A DNA stretch of 64,000 bases from Streptomyces sp. NBC_01463 (lineage in GTDB: Bacteria > Actinomycetota > Actinomycetes > Streptomycetales > Streptomycetaceae), in NCBI GenBank assembly GCA_036227345.1, contig CP109468.1, forward strand, positions 8,680,001 through 8,744,000, given 5' to 3'. Position 1 is the stretch's first letter. Each line of letters starts with the position of its first letter. Under the pieces are notes generated by a model. That model was not told where the DNA came from. It made no database searches and worked only from the letters and a program-made list of their open reading frames with translations. Made by a program: the position numbers and the translations under genes. This document shows positions 50,041 through 59,510 of this stretch, piece after piece.

Positions 50041-50858
50041 GGCCGGTCCAGCGGGATCCGGGCGCGCACGCGGTAGCCGCCGCCGAGCCGGCGGCGGGCG
50101 TCGAGATCGCCGCCGTAGACGGCGACCCGCTCCCGCAGGCCGAGCAGCCCGCGTCCCGTTCCGTCTGCCTGGCCCGGGACCGGCTCCCTCCGCGTGGGCC
50201 GGCTGTCCGACAGGACGCTCGGTCCGCTGTTCAGCACCTCGACTCGCAGGTAGTGGTCCGCGTATCGCACCGTCACCTCGGCTTTCGCTCCGTCCCCGTG
50301 TTTGAGGGCATTGGTCAGGGCCTCCTGGATGATCCGGTAGGCGGTGACATCGATCCCGGTCGGCAGCGGGCGCGGCTCACCCGAGATGCGCATCTCCACG
50401 GGCAGGCCGGCAAAGGCAATCCGGTCGATCAGCGGGCTGAGCCGGCTCAAGCTCGGCTGCGGTGACAGGTCCATACCGTAGGGCTCGTCGTCGCCGTTCT
50501 GCGCGGGTGCGAGCAGGCCGAGCAGGTGCCGCAGCTCGGTCATCGTGTTCCGCCCGGCGCCCTCGACGGCGCTCATCGCCGCCGCAGCCTCGTCCGGCAT
50601 CGTGGCCAGCACCTCACGGGCGGCCCCGGCCTGGACCACCATGAGGCTCACGTTGTGGCTGACGATGTCGTGGAGCTCGGCGGCGATCCTGGCCCGCTCG
50701 GCGTCGACCGCGGTCCGCGCCGCGCTCTCGCGCTCCCGCTCCAGCAGCCAGCCGCGCTCCTCGATGGCCGCCTGGTGCAGCCGCCGCGCCCGGACCACCG
50801 CCACACACAGACACCCAGCGGCGCCAACTGCCGCCGCCAGGGCGATGACCAGCCACAT
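50037..50858 (-). CDS. Sensor histidine kinase (HisKA_3 type)
   Basis: A 273-residue kinase with one membrane helix at the N-terminus (MWLVIALAAAVGAAGCLCVAVV), a coiled segment, the DHp domain with phospho-His63 (ERARIAAELHDIVSHNVSLMVV) and an ATPase domain (YRIIQEALTNALKHG, GTGRGLLGLRERVAVYGG). The very short input part suggests intramembrane sensing or a partner, perhaps the FtsX-type permease encoded divergently. Start uncertain: 50858 (before the helix) or 50912. Confidence 0.88.
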   Translation of the reverse strand: MWLVIALAAAVGAAGCLCVAVVRARRLHQAAIEERGWLLERERESAARTAVDAERARIAAELHDIVSHNVSLMVVQAGAAREVLATMPDEAAAAMSAVEGAGRNTMTELRHLLGLLAPAQNGDDEPYGMDLSPQPSLSRLSPLIDRIAFAGLPVEMRISGEPRPLPTGIDVTAYRIIQEALTNALKHGDGAKAEVTVRYADHYLRVEVLNSGPSVLSDSRPTRREPVPGQADGTGRGLLGLRERVAVYGGDLDARRRLGGGYRVRARIPLDRP

Positions 50859-51013
50859 CGTCCCGGATCCCCACACCGGACCATCTTCGCAGCTGCACGA
50901 CACGCCCCGCATCATCCCCCGGATGCAGCGCCGTACATCCCCGGGATGACCTGCCCGGACGGATACACCCGGGGGGTGACGCCCCTCCGCGGGCTCCGTC
51001 CTAAGTTCGAGCC

Positions 51014-51724
51014 ATGACAACTGATCACGACAGTGCCCGGCAAGTGGTGGTGCGGCTGGACAGCGTCCACAAGGAGTACGGCGACGCGAAGGCGTTGGAC
51101 GGCCTGTCGCTGGAGATCAGGGCGGGGGACGCGGTCGCCGTGATGGGCCCCTCCGGCTGCGGCAAGTCCACCTTGCTCAACATGGTGGCCGGCCTGGACC
51201 GGCCGACGTCGGGCACGGTCGAGGTGCAGGGTCAGGATCTCGGGAAACTGAACGAGACCGGCTTGGCGCTGTTCCGGCGGCGGAACGTCGGCATGATCTT
51301 CCAGTTCTTCAACCTCATCGACGATCTGCCCGCCCTGGACAATGTGGCGCTGGCCGCGCAGCTGACCGGCACCTCGGCCCGGCAGTCGCGCCGCCGTGCC
51401 CTGGAGCTCCTGGACGAACTCGGTGTCGCCGAACGCCGGAACAACTATCCGGCGACGCTCAGCGGCGGCGAGCGCCAACGCGTCGCCGTCGCGCGGGCGT
51501 TGATGAACCGCCCGGCCCTACTGCTTGCCGACGAGCCGACCGGCGCCCTCGACAGCCGGTCCGGCGAGCAGGTGATGGATCTGCTGATCGACCTCAACCA
51601 GATCGGCCAGACCCTGTTGATCGTCACCCACGACCCGCAGCTGGCCACCCGCTGCGCCAGCCGGCTGATCGAAGTGGCCGACGGCCGGGTCGCCCGCGAG
51701 AGCACGCTGGAGGCGACCGCGTGA
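51014..51724 (+). CDS. ABC transporter ATP-binding protein (MacB/LolD type)
   Basis: A 236-residue ATPase with Walker A GPSGCGKST, Q-loop IFQFFNLIDDL, signature LSGGERQRVAVARAL, Walker B LLLADEPTGALD and the switch His in IVTHDP. The group is that of FtsE/LolD/MacB ATPases that drive mechanotransmission through FtsX-type permeases. It overlaps the permease gene by 4 bases. Divergent from the two-component genes, which probably control it. Confidence 0.93.
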   Translation: MTTDHDSARQVVVRLDSVHKEYGDAKALDGLSLEIRAGDAVAVMGPSGCGKSTLLNMVAGLDRPTSGTVEVQGQDLGKLNETGLALFRRRNVGMIFQFFNLIDDLPALDNVALAAQLTGTSARQSRRRALELLDELGVAERRNNYPATLSGGERQRVAVARALMNRPALLLADEPTGALDSRSGEQVMDLLIDLNQIGQTLLIVTHDPQLATRCASRLIEVADGRVARESTLEATA

Positions 51725-54030
51725 GCGCCGTATGGAGAGCCTCGCGCGCGGCCGTGAAGCGCCGCCGGCTCCAGACCTTCGTCATCGGGCTCGTCGTGCT
51801 CTGCTCCACCACGACCGTCCTGCTCGCGCTGGCGCTGCTGAGCGCCGCCTCGGGCCCTTTCGACAAGGCCTACGCCGCACAGCGCGGTGCTCATACGGTG
51901 GCGGCCTTCGACACCACGAAGGTCTCGCAGGCGCAGTTGGCGCGGACCGCCCGGCAGCCCGGAGTGGAGGCTGCGGCCGGGCCGTTCGGGCAGGCCGTCG
52001 TCGCCATCCCCAAGGACTGGCTCTGGATGGCGGGCGGCACCCTCACGGTGGTGGGCCGAGCCGATCCGGCGGGCCCCGTGGACCGGATCGAACTCCTTGA
52101 GGGCCACTGGGCCACCGCACCCGGCGAGATCGTCGTCAACTGGTCCGTCCAGGGCTCCCCAGGCCCCGAGCTGCTCGGCACCAAGCTGGAGACCCCCGGC
52201 GGAGCGACGCTGACCGTCGTTGGATTCGCCGCCAGCATGAGCAAGTCGGGGAGCGCCTGGGTCTCGCCCGAGCAGATGGCCGCACTGCACCCGACCTCCG
52301 CCCAGATGCTCTACCGCTTCACGGACTCCTCGACGGAGGCCCAGCTGAGCGCCTCGCTGGCACGGGCCACCACGGGACTGCCCAGGGAATCGCTGACCGG
52401 CGCTCAGACCTACCTCACCCTCAAGCAGGCCTTCTCCGCGCTGGCCGACTCCTACCTCCCGTTCATCACACTCTTCGGCATCCTCGGCCTGCTCGTCTCC
52501 ACCCTGATCGTCGGCAACGTGGTCAGCGGGGCGGTCGTCTCCGGGTACCGGCACATCGGGGTGCTCAAGGCCCTGGGCTTCACCCCCAACCAGGTCGTCG
52601 CCGTCTACCTGACAATGCTTTCCGTACCGGCGGTGGTGGGCTGCGTGCTGGGCACTCTGGCCGGCAACGCGCTGGCCGGGCCGATCCTGAAGGTCGCGTT
52701 CACCGGCATCGACGTGGGCCGGGCCTCGGTCGGCGACATCAGCCCGTGGGTGTCCGTGGCCTGCCTCGTGGGCATGCCCGTCCTCGTCCTGCTGGCCGCG
52801 CTGGTCCCCGCCCTGCGCGCCCACCGGCTGCCCGCCGCGGAGGCGATCAGCGCGGGCGGCGCGCCGCGGACCGGGCGCGGGCTGCGCGTCCAGCGGCTGC
52901 TCGGCGCTAGCCGGCTGCCGCGCCCGGTCAGTCTGGGCCTCGGCCAGCCGTTCGCCCGCCCCAGCCGCGCCCTGCTGACCATGGCGGCCATCGTCCTCGG
53001 GGTCACCACGGTGACCCTGTCGACCGGACTGACCAGCAGCATGGTGGCGCACGGCAATGTCGGGCGGGAGGACGGAGGCGCCAGGATCCACGTGACGACC
53101 GGGGGTTCGGGCAGCGACCGGACCCCGCCCAGGCTCAGCGACCCGCAGATCGAGAAACGGCTGCGGTCCCTGCCGGGTGCGGAGGGGGTACGGGCCCGCG
53201 CGCTGTCCCAGACGAACATGACTGGGCAGACCCAGCCCGTCTTCGCCGACTTCTACCGCGGCGACGATTCCTTGTACGAGCACACCATCGTCAAGGGCCG
53301 GGCGCCGGTCGCGGCGGGCGAGATCGTGGCCGGGCCGGCGTTCCTGACCCAGCGCGGACTGAAGCTCGGTGACCGGGTCACGCTGGAGCTGAACGGCAGG
53401 AAGATCACCGCGACCGTCGTGGGTCAGCTCATGGAGGGCAACGCCCGGGCCCTGGAGGCCGCTTGGGATACTTTCACCCAACTTGCACCGGGCGTCCACG
53501 CCACCGAGTACACGGTGCGGCTCGCCCCCGGCTCCGACGCGCGCGCCTACGCCGAGGCGGTCGCTGCGCTCGACCCGGGCCTGCACGCGTCGGTGATGGA
53601 CTCCGGCAACGCCGGCACCGCCACCGTCATCACCTTCTCGACGGTGTTCACGGTGCTGCTGACGCTCGTCGCATCGCTCGGTGTCTTCAACACCGTTCTC
53701 CTGAACACCCGTGAGCGGCGCCGGGACCTGGGCATGCTCAAGTCGATCGGGATGACACCCCGGCAGGTGGTGGTGATGACGGTGACCTCGGTCGCCGGGC
53801 TGGGCGCGGTCGGCGGGCTGCTCGGCATCCCGCTCGGGATCGTGGCGCACCGCCTCGTCGTGGACCATGTCGGGGTGGTCGACTTCCCCGCATATATGAA
53901 GGACGTGTGGCACGCGCCGCAGCTGGCCGCGATGCTCCTGGCGGGTGTGGCGATCGCAGTCCTCGGCGCACTGGTCCCGGCCCGGTCGGCGGCCCGGATG
54001 ACCATCGCCTCGGTGCTGCACACCGAGTAG
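51721..54030 (+). CDS. FtsX-like ABC permease
   Basis: A 769-residue permease: N-terminal helix (residues about 17-40), a large extracellular domain, a first FtsX domain (about 235-365, PFITLFGILGLLVSTLIVGNVVSG and YRHIGVLKALGFTPNQVVAVYL). A second extracellular domain and a second FtsX domain (about 635-760, TFSTVFTVLLTLVASLGVFNTVLL and RRDLGMLKSIGMTPRQVVVM) follow. Together with the ATPase it forms a peptide-antibiotic-resistance or lipoprotein-type exporter. GTG start. Confidence 0.92.
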   Translation: MSAVWRASRAAVKRRRLQTFVIGLVVLCSTTTVLLALALLSAASGPFDKAYAAQRGAHTVAAFDTTKVSQAQLARTARQPGVEAAAGPFGQAVVAIPKDWLWMAGGTLTVVGRADPAGPVDRIELLEGHWATAPGEIVVNWSVQGSPGPELLGTKLETPGGATLTVVGFAASMSKSGSAWVSPEQMAALHPTSAQMLYRFTDSSTEAQLSASLARATTGLPRESLTGAQTYLTLKQAFSALADSYLPFITLFGILGLLVSTLIVGNVVSGAVVSGYRHIGVLKALGFTPNQVVAVYLTMLSVPAVVGCVLGTLAGNALAGPILKVAFTGIDVGRASVGDISPWVSVACLVGMPVLVLLAALVPALRAHRLPAAEAISAGGAPRTGRGLRVQRLLGASRLPRPVSLGLGQPFARPSRALLTMAAIVLGVTTVTLSTGLTSSMVAHGNVGREDGGARIHVTTGGSGSDRTPPRLSDPQIEKRLRSLPGAEGVRARALSQTNMTGQTQPVFADFYRGDDSLYEHTIVKGRAPVAAGEIVAGPAFLTQRGLKLGDRVTLELNGRKITATVVGQLMEGNARALEAAWDTFTQLAPGVHATEYTVRLAPGSDARAYAEAVAALDPGLHASVMDSGNAGTATVITFSTVFTVLLTLVASLGVFNTVLLNTRERRRDLGMLKSIGMTPRQVVVMTVTSVAGLGAVGGLLGIPLGIVAHRLVVDHVGVVDFPAYMKDVWHAPQLAAMLLAGVAIAVLGALVPARSAARMTIASVLHTE

Positions 54031-54266
54031 ATCACCCGTCAGCTCCAGCCTCTGGAACCAGCCCCGGCCGGCCTGGACGCCTACGACGCGGCCGGTGTAC
54101 CGGGCCTGGAGGCATTTACCCTGCACGTCTATGGCGGCGGGCAGCACCTGCGGCACGCGCAGGTGCCCGGCCTGCCGCTGCCCAGGCCCTGACGCGGGCC
54201 GTGGCTCCAGGCGCCAGGACGGGCACGGTGACGGCCTCCGTCCGGGCGCTGGAAGCCCGGCTCCGA

Positions 54267-55100
54267 TTAGCGAGGCGAGCACGGCCGCTCAGCTGCCGCC
54301 GGTGTGTTCCAGCAGTTGTGCTTCCAATTGGGCGATGCGGCGGTCCTGGAACCTGTTGTTCGTCCGGGTCGCCTGTGCTCGTTCCTCATCTGCCGTTGGT
54401 CCTGGGACAGTTGCTGAACCCGCTGCTTGGGTTGCGCGTATTGCTCGACCAGGCGCGTCACCGACCCGTCCGACCAGCGGGCCTTCAGATCGCGGATCTG
54501 ACCGAGTAACTGGCCCCTGCGGGAGCGCTGTCTTCTGATCTCCGCGTGTGCGCTCTTGAGTCCGTCTTCGGCGTTGAGCGCGCGTTCACGCCAGGCCGTC
54601 TCGGCCTCGCTGCCGTGAGGCCTCTCTGGTCGGCTGTCCCGGCGCGTTGGCAGCTGGCTTCGATCCAGTCGCTTGCCCAACTCCTCGTTGATCCCCAGCC
54701 CGGATACATGAAGGTAGAAGCCCTTCAGACAGGATGCGACCAGCTTCAAGGTCGAGTGTTCGTACGGTTGCTTACCCGTCCGCCACGGCTGTCCGTACGG
54801 ACCCGTGATCTTCGCGCCCACCGCGCCCATGTACCGGTACAGGTCATCGAGCGTCACCGAGGCGAGCGTCAGGCCCTCGTGTTCCAGCCACCGCAGGTGG
54901 TCCACCAAGTGGAAGGCGTACGTGCGGTCCGTACCGGGTTGGCGAGTCCGTAGGAAGCCGTCCGCCTCCCGGTGGGTCGCGCCCTCCGGCCACAGGATCG
55001 TGTAGGCGAACGTGCCGTCCGCGAGCTCCAGCTCCTGTACCCGTAGATCATCAATGATCAACGTCCCATCCACGCAAGCCTCCTGGCGCACGTCGACCAC
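54267..55100 (-). pseudogene. Tyrosine-recombinase N-terminus fused to DUF6262 C-terminus
   Basis: Residues about 1-150 look like the core-binding (SAM-like) domain of a tyrosine recombinase: AYAFHLVDHLRWLEHEGLTLASVTLDDLYRYM, STLKLVASCLKGFYLHVSGLG. The catalytic domain is absent. The rest (about 160-245) is a long coiled coil as at the end of DUF6262/TnpC-like proteins (WRERALNAEDGLKSAHAEIRRQRSRRGQLLGQIRDLKARW). After QMRNE the frame is lost; the true end, NNRFQDRRIAQLEAQLLEH, is readable in another frame and stops at 54289. This is a deletion scar of a three-gene recombinase module. Confidence 0.7.
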
Positions 55101-55395
55101 ATCGCGTACATGGGCGGTCAGCGCGTACGCCAGGACTCAGGACACGGCCACGGCGAACGTCACGAACACTCGGAACCCCGGTCGGTAACTTCCGGGAACA
55201 GCGGGTGCTTCTGCGCGCCAACTCTCCTGGAATGCATCTCATTTGGCGAGTCCGCGGAGCTGGGTCAAGGCGGCGCCGATGGGTGTGAGGGCCCGTCATG
55301 ACCCGGATGCCGCACAACCCGGCCGCGGGAGCGGGGCCGCTCCCGCTCTGGGATGCGAACAGGTGGCACGGGCCCATCCGGCGGCCGGAGCGGCT

Positions 55396-56001
55396 CTAGC
55401 TGCGCACCGTGGCCAGGCCTTGGTCGTACAGATCAAGGATGTCGCCCTGCCCATCGCCCTCGAGCCACGTCGCAATGGCGGCATCGAAGCAGGCGAACGC
55501 TGTCGCAACGATGGCGCGGGCCTGCCCCTTGCCCAGCCCCGCATGGGCCGGTCTGGCTTCGAGCAGCGGCAGTAGCTCCTCCTGGCAGCGCACGCGCTTC
55601 CCCAGATAGGCGGCGCGCAGGGAGTCGGTGTTGTGTACCAGGCGGAGGCGCTCCAGCGCTTCCTGGGGAGTCGCATGGAGGGAGAGCGCCGCCTTGAACG
55701 CGGCCCGCAACGCGTCCCAGGTGCTCGCGTCGACGGGCTGCTCCCGGACGGTTTCCGTCAGGAGGGTGGTGAACTGCTCCTCGCTGCCGGCGACAAGGTC
55801 TTCCTTGGTGCCGAAGTAGCGGAAGAGGGTGCGCTGGGAGACTCCGGCTTCGCGGGCGATCTGCGCGATGGTCGTCTCGTCGTATCCCTGTTGGGCGAAC
55901 AGGCGCAATGCGGTCTGGAGGATCTCTTGAGCGGCCAGCCGCCGCGTCCGGTCCCACAGCGTGGACGTAGTCGCCCCATCGTTCCGAATTCCCTGCGTCA
56001 T
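55396..56001 (-). CDS. TetR family regulator
   Basis: A 201-residue TetR protein: LAAQEILQTALRLFAQQGYDETTIAQIAREAGVSQRTLFRYFGTKEDLVAGSEE, followed by a helical ligand domain ending IATWLEGDGQGDILDLYDQGLATV. ATG 56001 is the start consistent with the family; the longer frame runs through the promoter region. It is divergent from the SDR gene with two palindromes between them. Confidence 0.87.
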   Translation of the reverse strand: MTQGIRNDGATTSTLWDRTRRLAAQEILQTALRLFAQQGYDETTIAQIAREAGVSQRTLFRYFGTKEDLVAGSEEQFTTLLTETVREQPVDASTWDALRAAFKAALSLHATPQEALERLRLVHNTDSLRAAYLGKRVRCQEELLPLLEARPAHAGLGKGQARAIVATAFACFDAAIATWLEGDGQGDILDLYDQGLATVRS

Positions 56002-56021
56002 GGTCGCCAGCTTAGCGCAGC

Positions 56022-56063
56022 CTGCCAATCTGGCAGTCACGCGAAGTCTGGCAGTCACTGCCA
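56022..56063. promoter_or_regulatory. Paired palindromes, TetR operator
   Basis: Two related dyads: CTGCCA-ATC-TGGCAG at 56022-56036 and TGGCAG-TCA-CTGCCA at 56049-56063, each with perfect 6-base arms. They lie 20-62 bases from the TetR start, between divergent genes, and are the obvious operators. Confidence 0.7.
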
Positions 56064-56182
56064 AGTAGGCGTACGCTGCCATGAGGGCGGCCGGGTGTTT
56101 GTACCGAGCTCCGCCTCCCCGGTCCCTTCCCTCTGTCGAGGCGGGACCGGAGGTGCCCACGTCAATAGCTAGGGGAGCAACC

Positions 56183-56902
56183 GTGGCAGCAAAGACGGCA
56201 TTCATCACCGGCGGAACCAGCGGGATCGGCAAGGCCACCGCGGAACTCCTCCACTCGCGCGGCTACCGCGTCATGGTCACCGGCCTCGGCGACACCGCCA
56301 ACACCGGCCTTCCCGACGACGTCGTCGCCGTCCAGGCCGATATCGGCTCCCTGTCAGACATCGACCAGGCCCTGGACCAGGCGCGCGAGCACCTGGGCTC
56401 CCTCGACCTGCTCTACCTCAACGCGGGCCTGCCCCGTCCCGGCCTCACGATCGAGCACACCGACGAGGCAGCCTTCGACGCCCTGTTCGACATCAACGTC
56501 AAGGGCAACTTCTTCACGCTGCAGAAGGCGCTTCCCCTGCTGAACGAGGGCGCGTCCGTGGTGTTCACCGTGGGCGCGGGCGACGGTCTCGGCGCCGCCA
56601 TGACCGCGGCCAAGGGGGCGTTGCTGCCTCTCGTACGTTCCCTGGCCATCGAGCTCGCCCCCCGCCGCATCCGGGTCAACGCGGTAAGCCCCGGCGTGAT
56701 CGACACCCCCGCGTACGGCAAGATGGGCATCCTCGCCGACACGGTCGCCTCATGGGGTGAAAGCGTCCCCCTCGGCCGCGTCGGAGCCCCGGTCGACATC
56801 GCCGAAGCTGTCGCCTTCCTTGCGTCGGACGGCGCCGGCTACATAACGGGCGACAACATGATCGTGTCTGGGGGCATCGGCGTTCACACCCGCCCCGTGT
56901 AG
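56183..56902 (+). CDS. SDR-family protein without catalytic Tyr
   Basis: A 239-residue short-chain dehydrogenase-like protein. The nucleotide fold is intact (TAFITGGTSGIGKATAELLHSRG, LLYLNAGLPRPG) and so is the end (ITGDNMIVSGGIGV). The active site is not: where YxxxK is expected the sequence is MTAAK, so the catalytic Tyr is Met, and the Ser of the preceding strand is also replaced (VVFTVGAGDG). It may be a non-enzymatic NAD(P) sensor or use another mechanism. GTG 56183 follows AGGGGAG. Likely controlled by the divergent TetR. Confidence 0.82.
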   Translation: MAAKTAFITGGTSGIGKATAELLHSRGYRVMVTGLGDTANTGLPDDVVAVQADIGSLSDIDQALDQAREHLGSLDLLYLNAGLPRPGLTIEHTDEAAFDALFDINVKGNFFTLQKALPLLNEGASVVFTVGAGDGLGAAMTAAKGALLPLVRSLAIELAPRRIRVNAVSPGVIDTPAYGKMGILADTVASWGESVPLGRVGAPVDIAEAVAFLASDGAGYITGDNMIVSGGIGVHTRPV

Positions 56903-56963
56903 GCGATGGCGGGCCGTGCTTTCTGTCCCGCTCCTGCTGGGCGCAGGGGGGGCACGGATGGTC

Positions 56964-58298
56964 TCAGCTCTGACTCAGCGCTTTCGCGGAGTCCTGAACG
57001 GCGGTTTCCTGAACGGCGGCCTCCTGGACGAGGCTCCGGGGGAGTGGACGGTCCAGATCATCGGCCACAGGCGCGGCGGCGCGCAGAGCAGCCTCGACCT
57101 GGCGATTGCTGGTCATGGTCGCCGTGACGGCGGTCATGGTGAGGAGGAGGGCTGCCGAAGCGTAGAGCGGAGTGCGTACGTCGTAGGTGGTAGCCAGCCA
57201 GCCGCCGAGGAAAGCGCCGAACGGGGCGGCGCACATGGAGAGCATGCGGGAGGTGGAGGCGACCCGGCCCATCATGTGGGCGGGGACGATGGTCTGCCGG
57301 AGGGAGGGGGCGAGCACCATCGTGGCGCCCATGCCCGCTCCGCAGACGGCGAGCGCGAGGCCGGCGACGTACGGGTTAGGGGCGAAGGCGAGCCCCAGGA
57401 CGGCGAGCCCCTCGACCGCGGCCGTGCAGGTGAGTGCGGTGCCGGTGCCGAGTCGTCGGCCGAGGAAGGAGGCGATGCCCGCGCCGAGCAGGCCGCCGGT
57501 GGCCTCCGCGGTGAGGAGCAGGCCGAAGCCGAAGGCGCCGATGCCGAGACGTTCGTGCGCGAAGAGGGCGAGTACGGTCTCCACGGCGAGGAAGGCGATG
57601 TTGCCGACCGCCGGACGCAGTGCGAGCCCGAGCAGCAACTGATTCCGGAACACGTACGAGGCGCCGGCCCGCGCCTGCCGCAGCAGCGACTCCTGCACCT
57701 GCGGTACGGGACGGGGCGCGGCAGGCAGCGAGCGTACGAGCAGTGCGGAGAGCGCGAACGACACCGCGTCGGCGACCAGCGGAACCGCCCGCCCGAGTGC
57801 GAGCAGGGCACTGCCCGCAGGCGGTCCGGCGAAGCCGGACGCGGCGGTCTGGGTGCCGCGCAGGCGGGAGTTGGCGCGCTCCAGGAGCGCGGGGTCGCGG
57901 CCGAGCAGATCCGGCAGGTAGGCCGTGGCGGCCGTGTCGAAGAAGAGTCCGCCGATGCCCAGCAGGAAGGCGACGGCCGCGAGCAGGGGAATGCTGAGCA
58001 TGTCGAGCGCGGCAGCTGCCGCCGGTATCGCGAGCAGCGCCGCACGCGCCACGTCCATGACCCACATCGTGCGTCTGCGGTCCCAGCGGTCCACCAGCGC
58101 GCCGCCGAGCACCCCGAAGATCAGCCACGGCAGTGTTCCGGCCGCGGTGACGACGGCGAGCGCCATCGGATCGTGCGTCAACGTCAACGCGAGCAGCGGC
58201 AGCGCGGCATGTGATACCCCGTCACCGAGGGAGGACACGGTTTGTGCAGTCCACAGCCGACCGAACCCGGTCGGCAACTTCTGAATGGCTGAAGTCAC
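56964..58298 (-). CDS. MFS transporter (DHA3/EntS-like)
   Basis: A 444-residue transporter with about 12 helices. Typical are FGRLWTAQTVSSLGDGVSHAALPLLALTL, GALVDRWDRRRTMWVMDVAR and RGTQTAASGFAGPPAG. The cytoplasmic C-terminus contains short QEAAVQETAVQ repeats. It overlaps its upstream regulator by 4 bases, so the two form an operon; the substrate is probably a drug or siderophore. Confidence 0.88.
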   Translation of the reverse strand: MTSAIQKLPTGFGRLWTAQTVSSLGDGVSHAALPLLALTLTHDPMALAVVTAAGTLPWLIFGVLGGALVDRWDRRRTMWVMDVARAALLAIPAAAAALDMLSIPLLAAVAFLLGIGGLFFDTAATAYLPDLLGRDPALLERANSRLRGTQTAASGFAGPPAGSALLALGRAVPLVADAVSFALSALLVRSLPAAPRPVPQVQESLLRQARAGASYVFRNQLLLGLALRPAVGNIAFLAVETVLALFAHERLGIGAFGFGLLLTAEATGGLLGAGIASFLGRRLGTGTALTCTAAVEGLAVLGLAFAPNPYVAGLALAVCGAGMGATMVLAPSLRQTIVPAHMMGRVASTSRMLSMCAAPFGAFLGGWLATTYDVRTPLYASAALLLTMTAVTATMTSNRQVEAALRAAAPVADDLDRPLPRSLVQEAAVQETAVQDSAKALSQS

Positions 58299-58834
58299 TT
58301 GGCGTCCCCCTCTGCCTGAACGCGCGGTGCCGGGTGGAACAGTGCGAACGCGAGCGACGTGTCCGGGAGCGCCGGATCGGACAGCTCCTGGTATTCGTCC
58401 GCCAGTGCCTGCAGCCGCGCCCCCAGCTGCGCGAACTGCTCGTCGGTGAGCCGCAGATGCGCCATCCTCACGTGCCTCTCGCCATCCGCCGGCGCGGCCT
58501 CCAGGTCCGCCACCGCGTGCCGCATCAGCACATCCGGCCCGCCCTCGCCCGGATCCGGCAGCACGATCGACCCGGCGGCCATTGCGTAGTACCGCTCGGT
58601 GACCCCCCTGACCTTCCGTGTCCGGACCACCTTCACCAGGCCGGCCCGCTCCAGCAGCCGTACGTGATAGCTGGAACTCCCCTTCGCGAGGCCCACTCGC
58701 TCGGCGATCTGCGTGATCGTCGCGGGCTCGAAGCGGAGCACGGCCATGATCCGGTGACGCGTGAGATTGGAGACGGCGCGAAGCTGCGCGTCAGTGGTGA
58801 CGTGGAACGTCTCGGGGAGATCGTCGGTTGGCAT
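58295..58834 (-). CDS. ArsR-like winged-helix regulator
   Basis: A 179-residue protein with an N-terminal ArsR-type winged helix: AVSNLTRHRIMAVLRFEPATITQIAERVGLAKGSSSYHVRLLERAGLVKVVRTRKVRGVTERYYAM. The C-terminal part is helical and may bind a ligand. No metal-binding Cys pair. ATG 58834 lies directly beside the dyad 58841-58864, which it probably binds to control its own operon with the MFS exporter. Confidence 0.86.
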   Translation of the reverse strand: MPTDDLPETFHVTTDAQLRAVSNLTRHRIMAVLRFEPATITQIAERVGLAKGSSSYHVRLLERAGLVKVVRTRKVRGVTERYYAMAAGSIVLPDPGEGGPDVLMRHAVADLEAAPADGERHVRMAHLRLTDEQFAQLGARLQALADEYQELSDPALPDTSLAFALFHPAPRVQAEGDAK

Positions 58835-58840
58835 GTCCCC

Positions 58841-58864
58841 AATGGTCAACACTTCTTGACCATT
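58841..58864. promoter_or_regulatory. 9-bp dyad, ArsR-like operator
   Basis: AATGGTCAA (58841-58849) and TTGACCATT (58856-58864) are perfect inverted repeats 6 bases apart, immediately upstream of the regulator start. TTGACC could also serve as a -35 box, so binding would block transcription. Confidence 0.65.
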
Positions 58865-59019
58865 AGGCAAGGGGTTTGCTCAGACTTCTCGTTCGGGATG
58901 CAGGGGATGGTCGACCTGACCGCCCAGCGTCGATCGCGGTCAGTCGATGCCCGCAGGAATGAATGGGGGCTGACAGACTGGCAGGCTCAACTCGCCTACG
59001 TTGCTGCGGAGATCAACTG

Positions 59020-59442
59020 ATGAACGTTCCCCCCGCTGAAGGAGTGGTGGAGCGCACGGGTGGATGCCTGTGCGGCCGGATCCGCTTCACCGCCACGGGC
59101 TCGGCGGTCTACCCGCACACATGTCACTGCGAGCACTGCGTGACGCTCGGTGGAGCCCCGTTGATGTGGTGGGTCGGCTTCGAGCGGGTCATGTGGACTG
59201 GAGAGGGTGGTGAGCCGACCTGGTTCGAGACTTTCCCGGGCAAGGCGAAGCGCGGCTTCTGTCCCGTCTGCGGCACCAGGGTTGCGGCGGTCGACTGCGA
59301 TGTCCCGGAGATCGGCATCAACGTCCCGGCCCTCGACGACACCAGTGGTGCGGACCTTGTGCCGGTCAATGCGTCCTTCCTTGAGAACGCGGTGGGTTGG
59401 ATGCCTCCGGTGGCCGATACCCGGCGCAGCCCACGCGGCTGA
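59020..59442 (+). CDS. GFA family protein
   Basis: A 140-residue glutathione-dependent formaldehyde-activating (GFA/CENP-V) family protein. Zinc ligands are in place: GGCLCGRIRF, the CHCEHC cluster and GFCPVCGTRV. Actinobacteria lack glutathione, so it may use another thiol or none. ATG 59020 has GGAG 8 bases before. Confidence 0.87.
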   Translation: MNVPPAEGVVERTGGCLCGRIRFTATGSAVYPHTCHCEHCVTLGGAPLMWWVGFERVMWTGEGGEPTWFETFPGKAKRGFCPVCGTRVAAVDCDVPEIGINVPALDDTSGADLVPVNASFLENAVGWMPPVADTRRSPRG

Positions 59443-59510
59443 CACTCGGTCCGCCACGCGGTCCGCTCGGAGGACGGACGCGACCCCACCCCTGGGGCCG
59501 GTTTGGCGGC

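Noticed and set aside
54031..54192. Open frame directly after the FtsX stop codon
   Set aside because: It reads protein-like for about 50 codons, but has no start codon or ribosome-binding site and matches nothing I recognise; a former extension of the permease cannot be shown.
51445..54282. 945-codon open frame on the minus strand
   Set aside because: It is antisense to the ABC/FtsX genes, has no protein-like motifs, and such long shadow frames are usual in GC-rich coding DNA.
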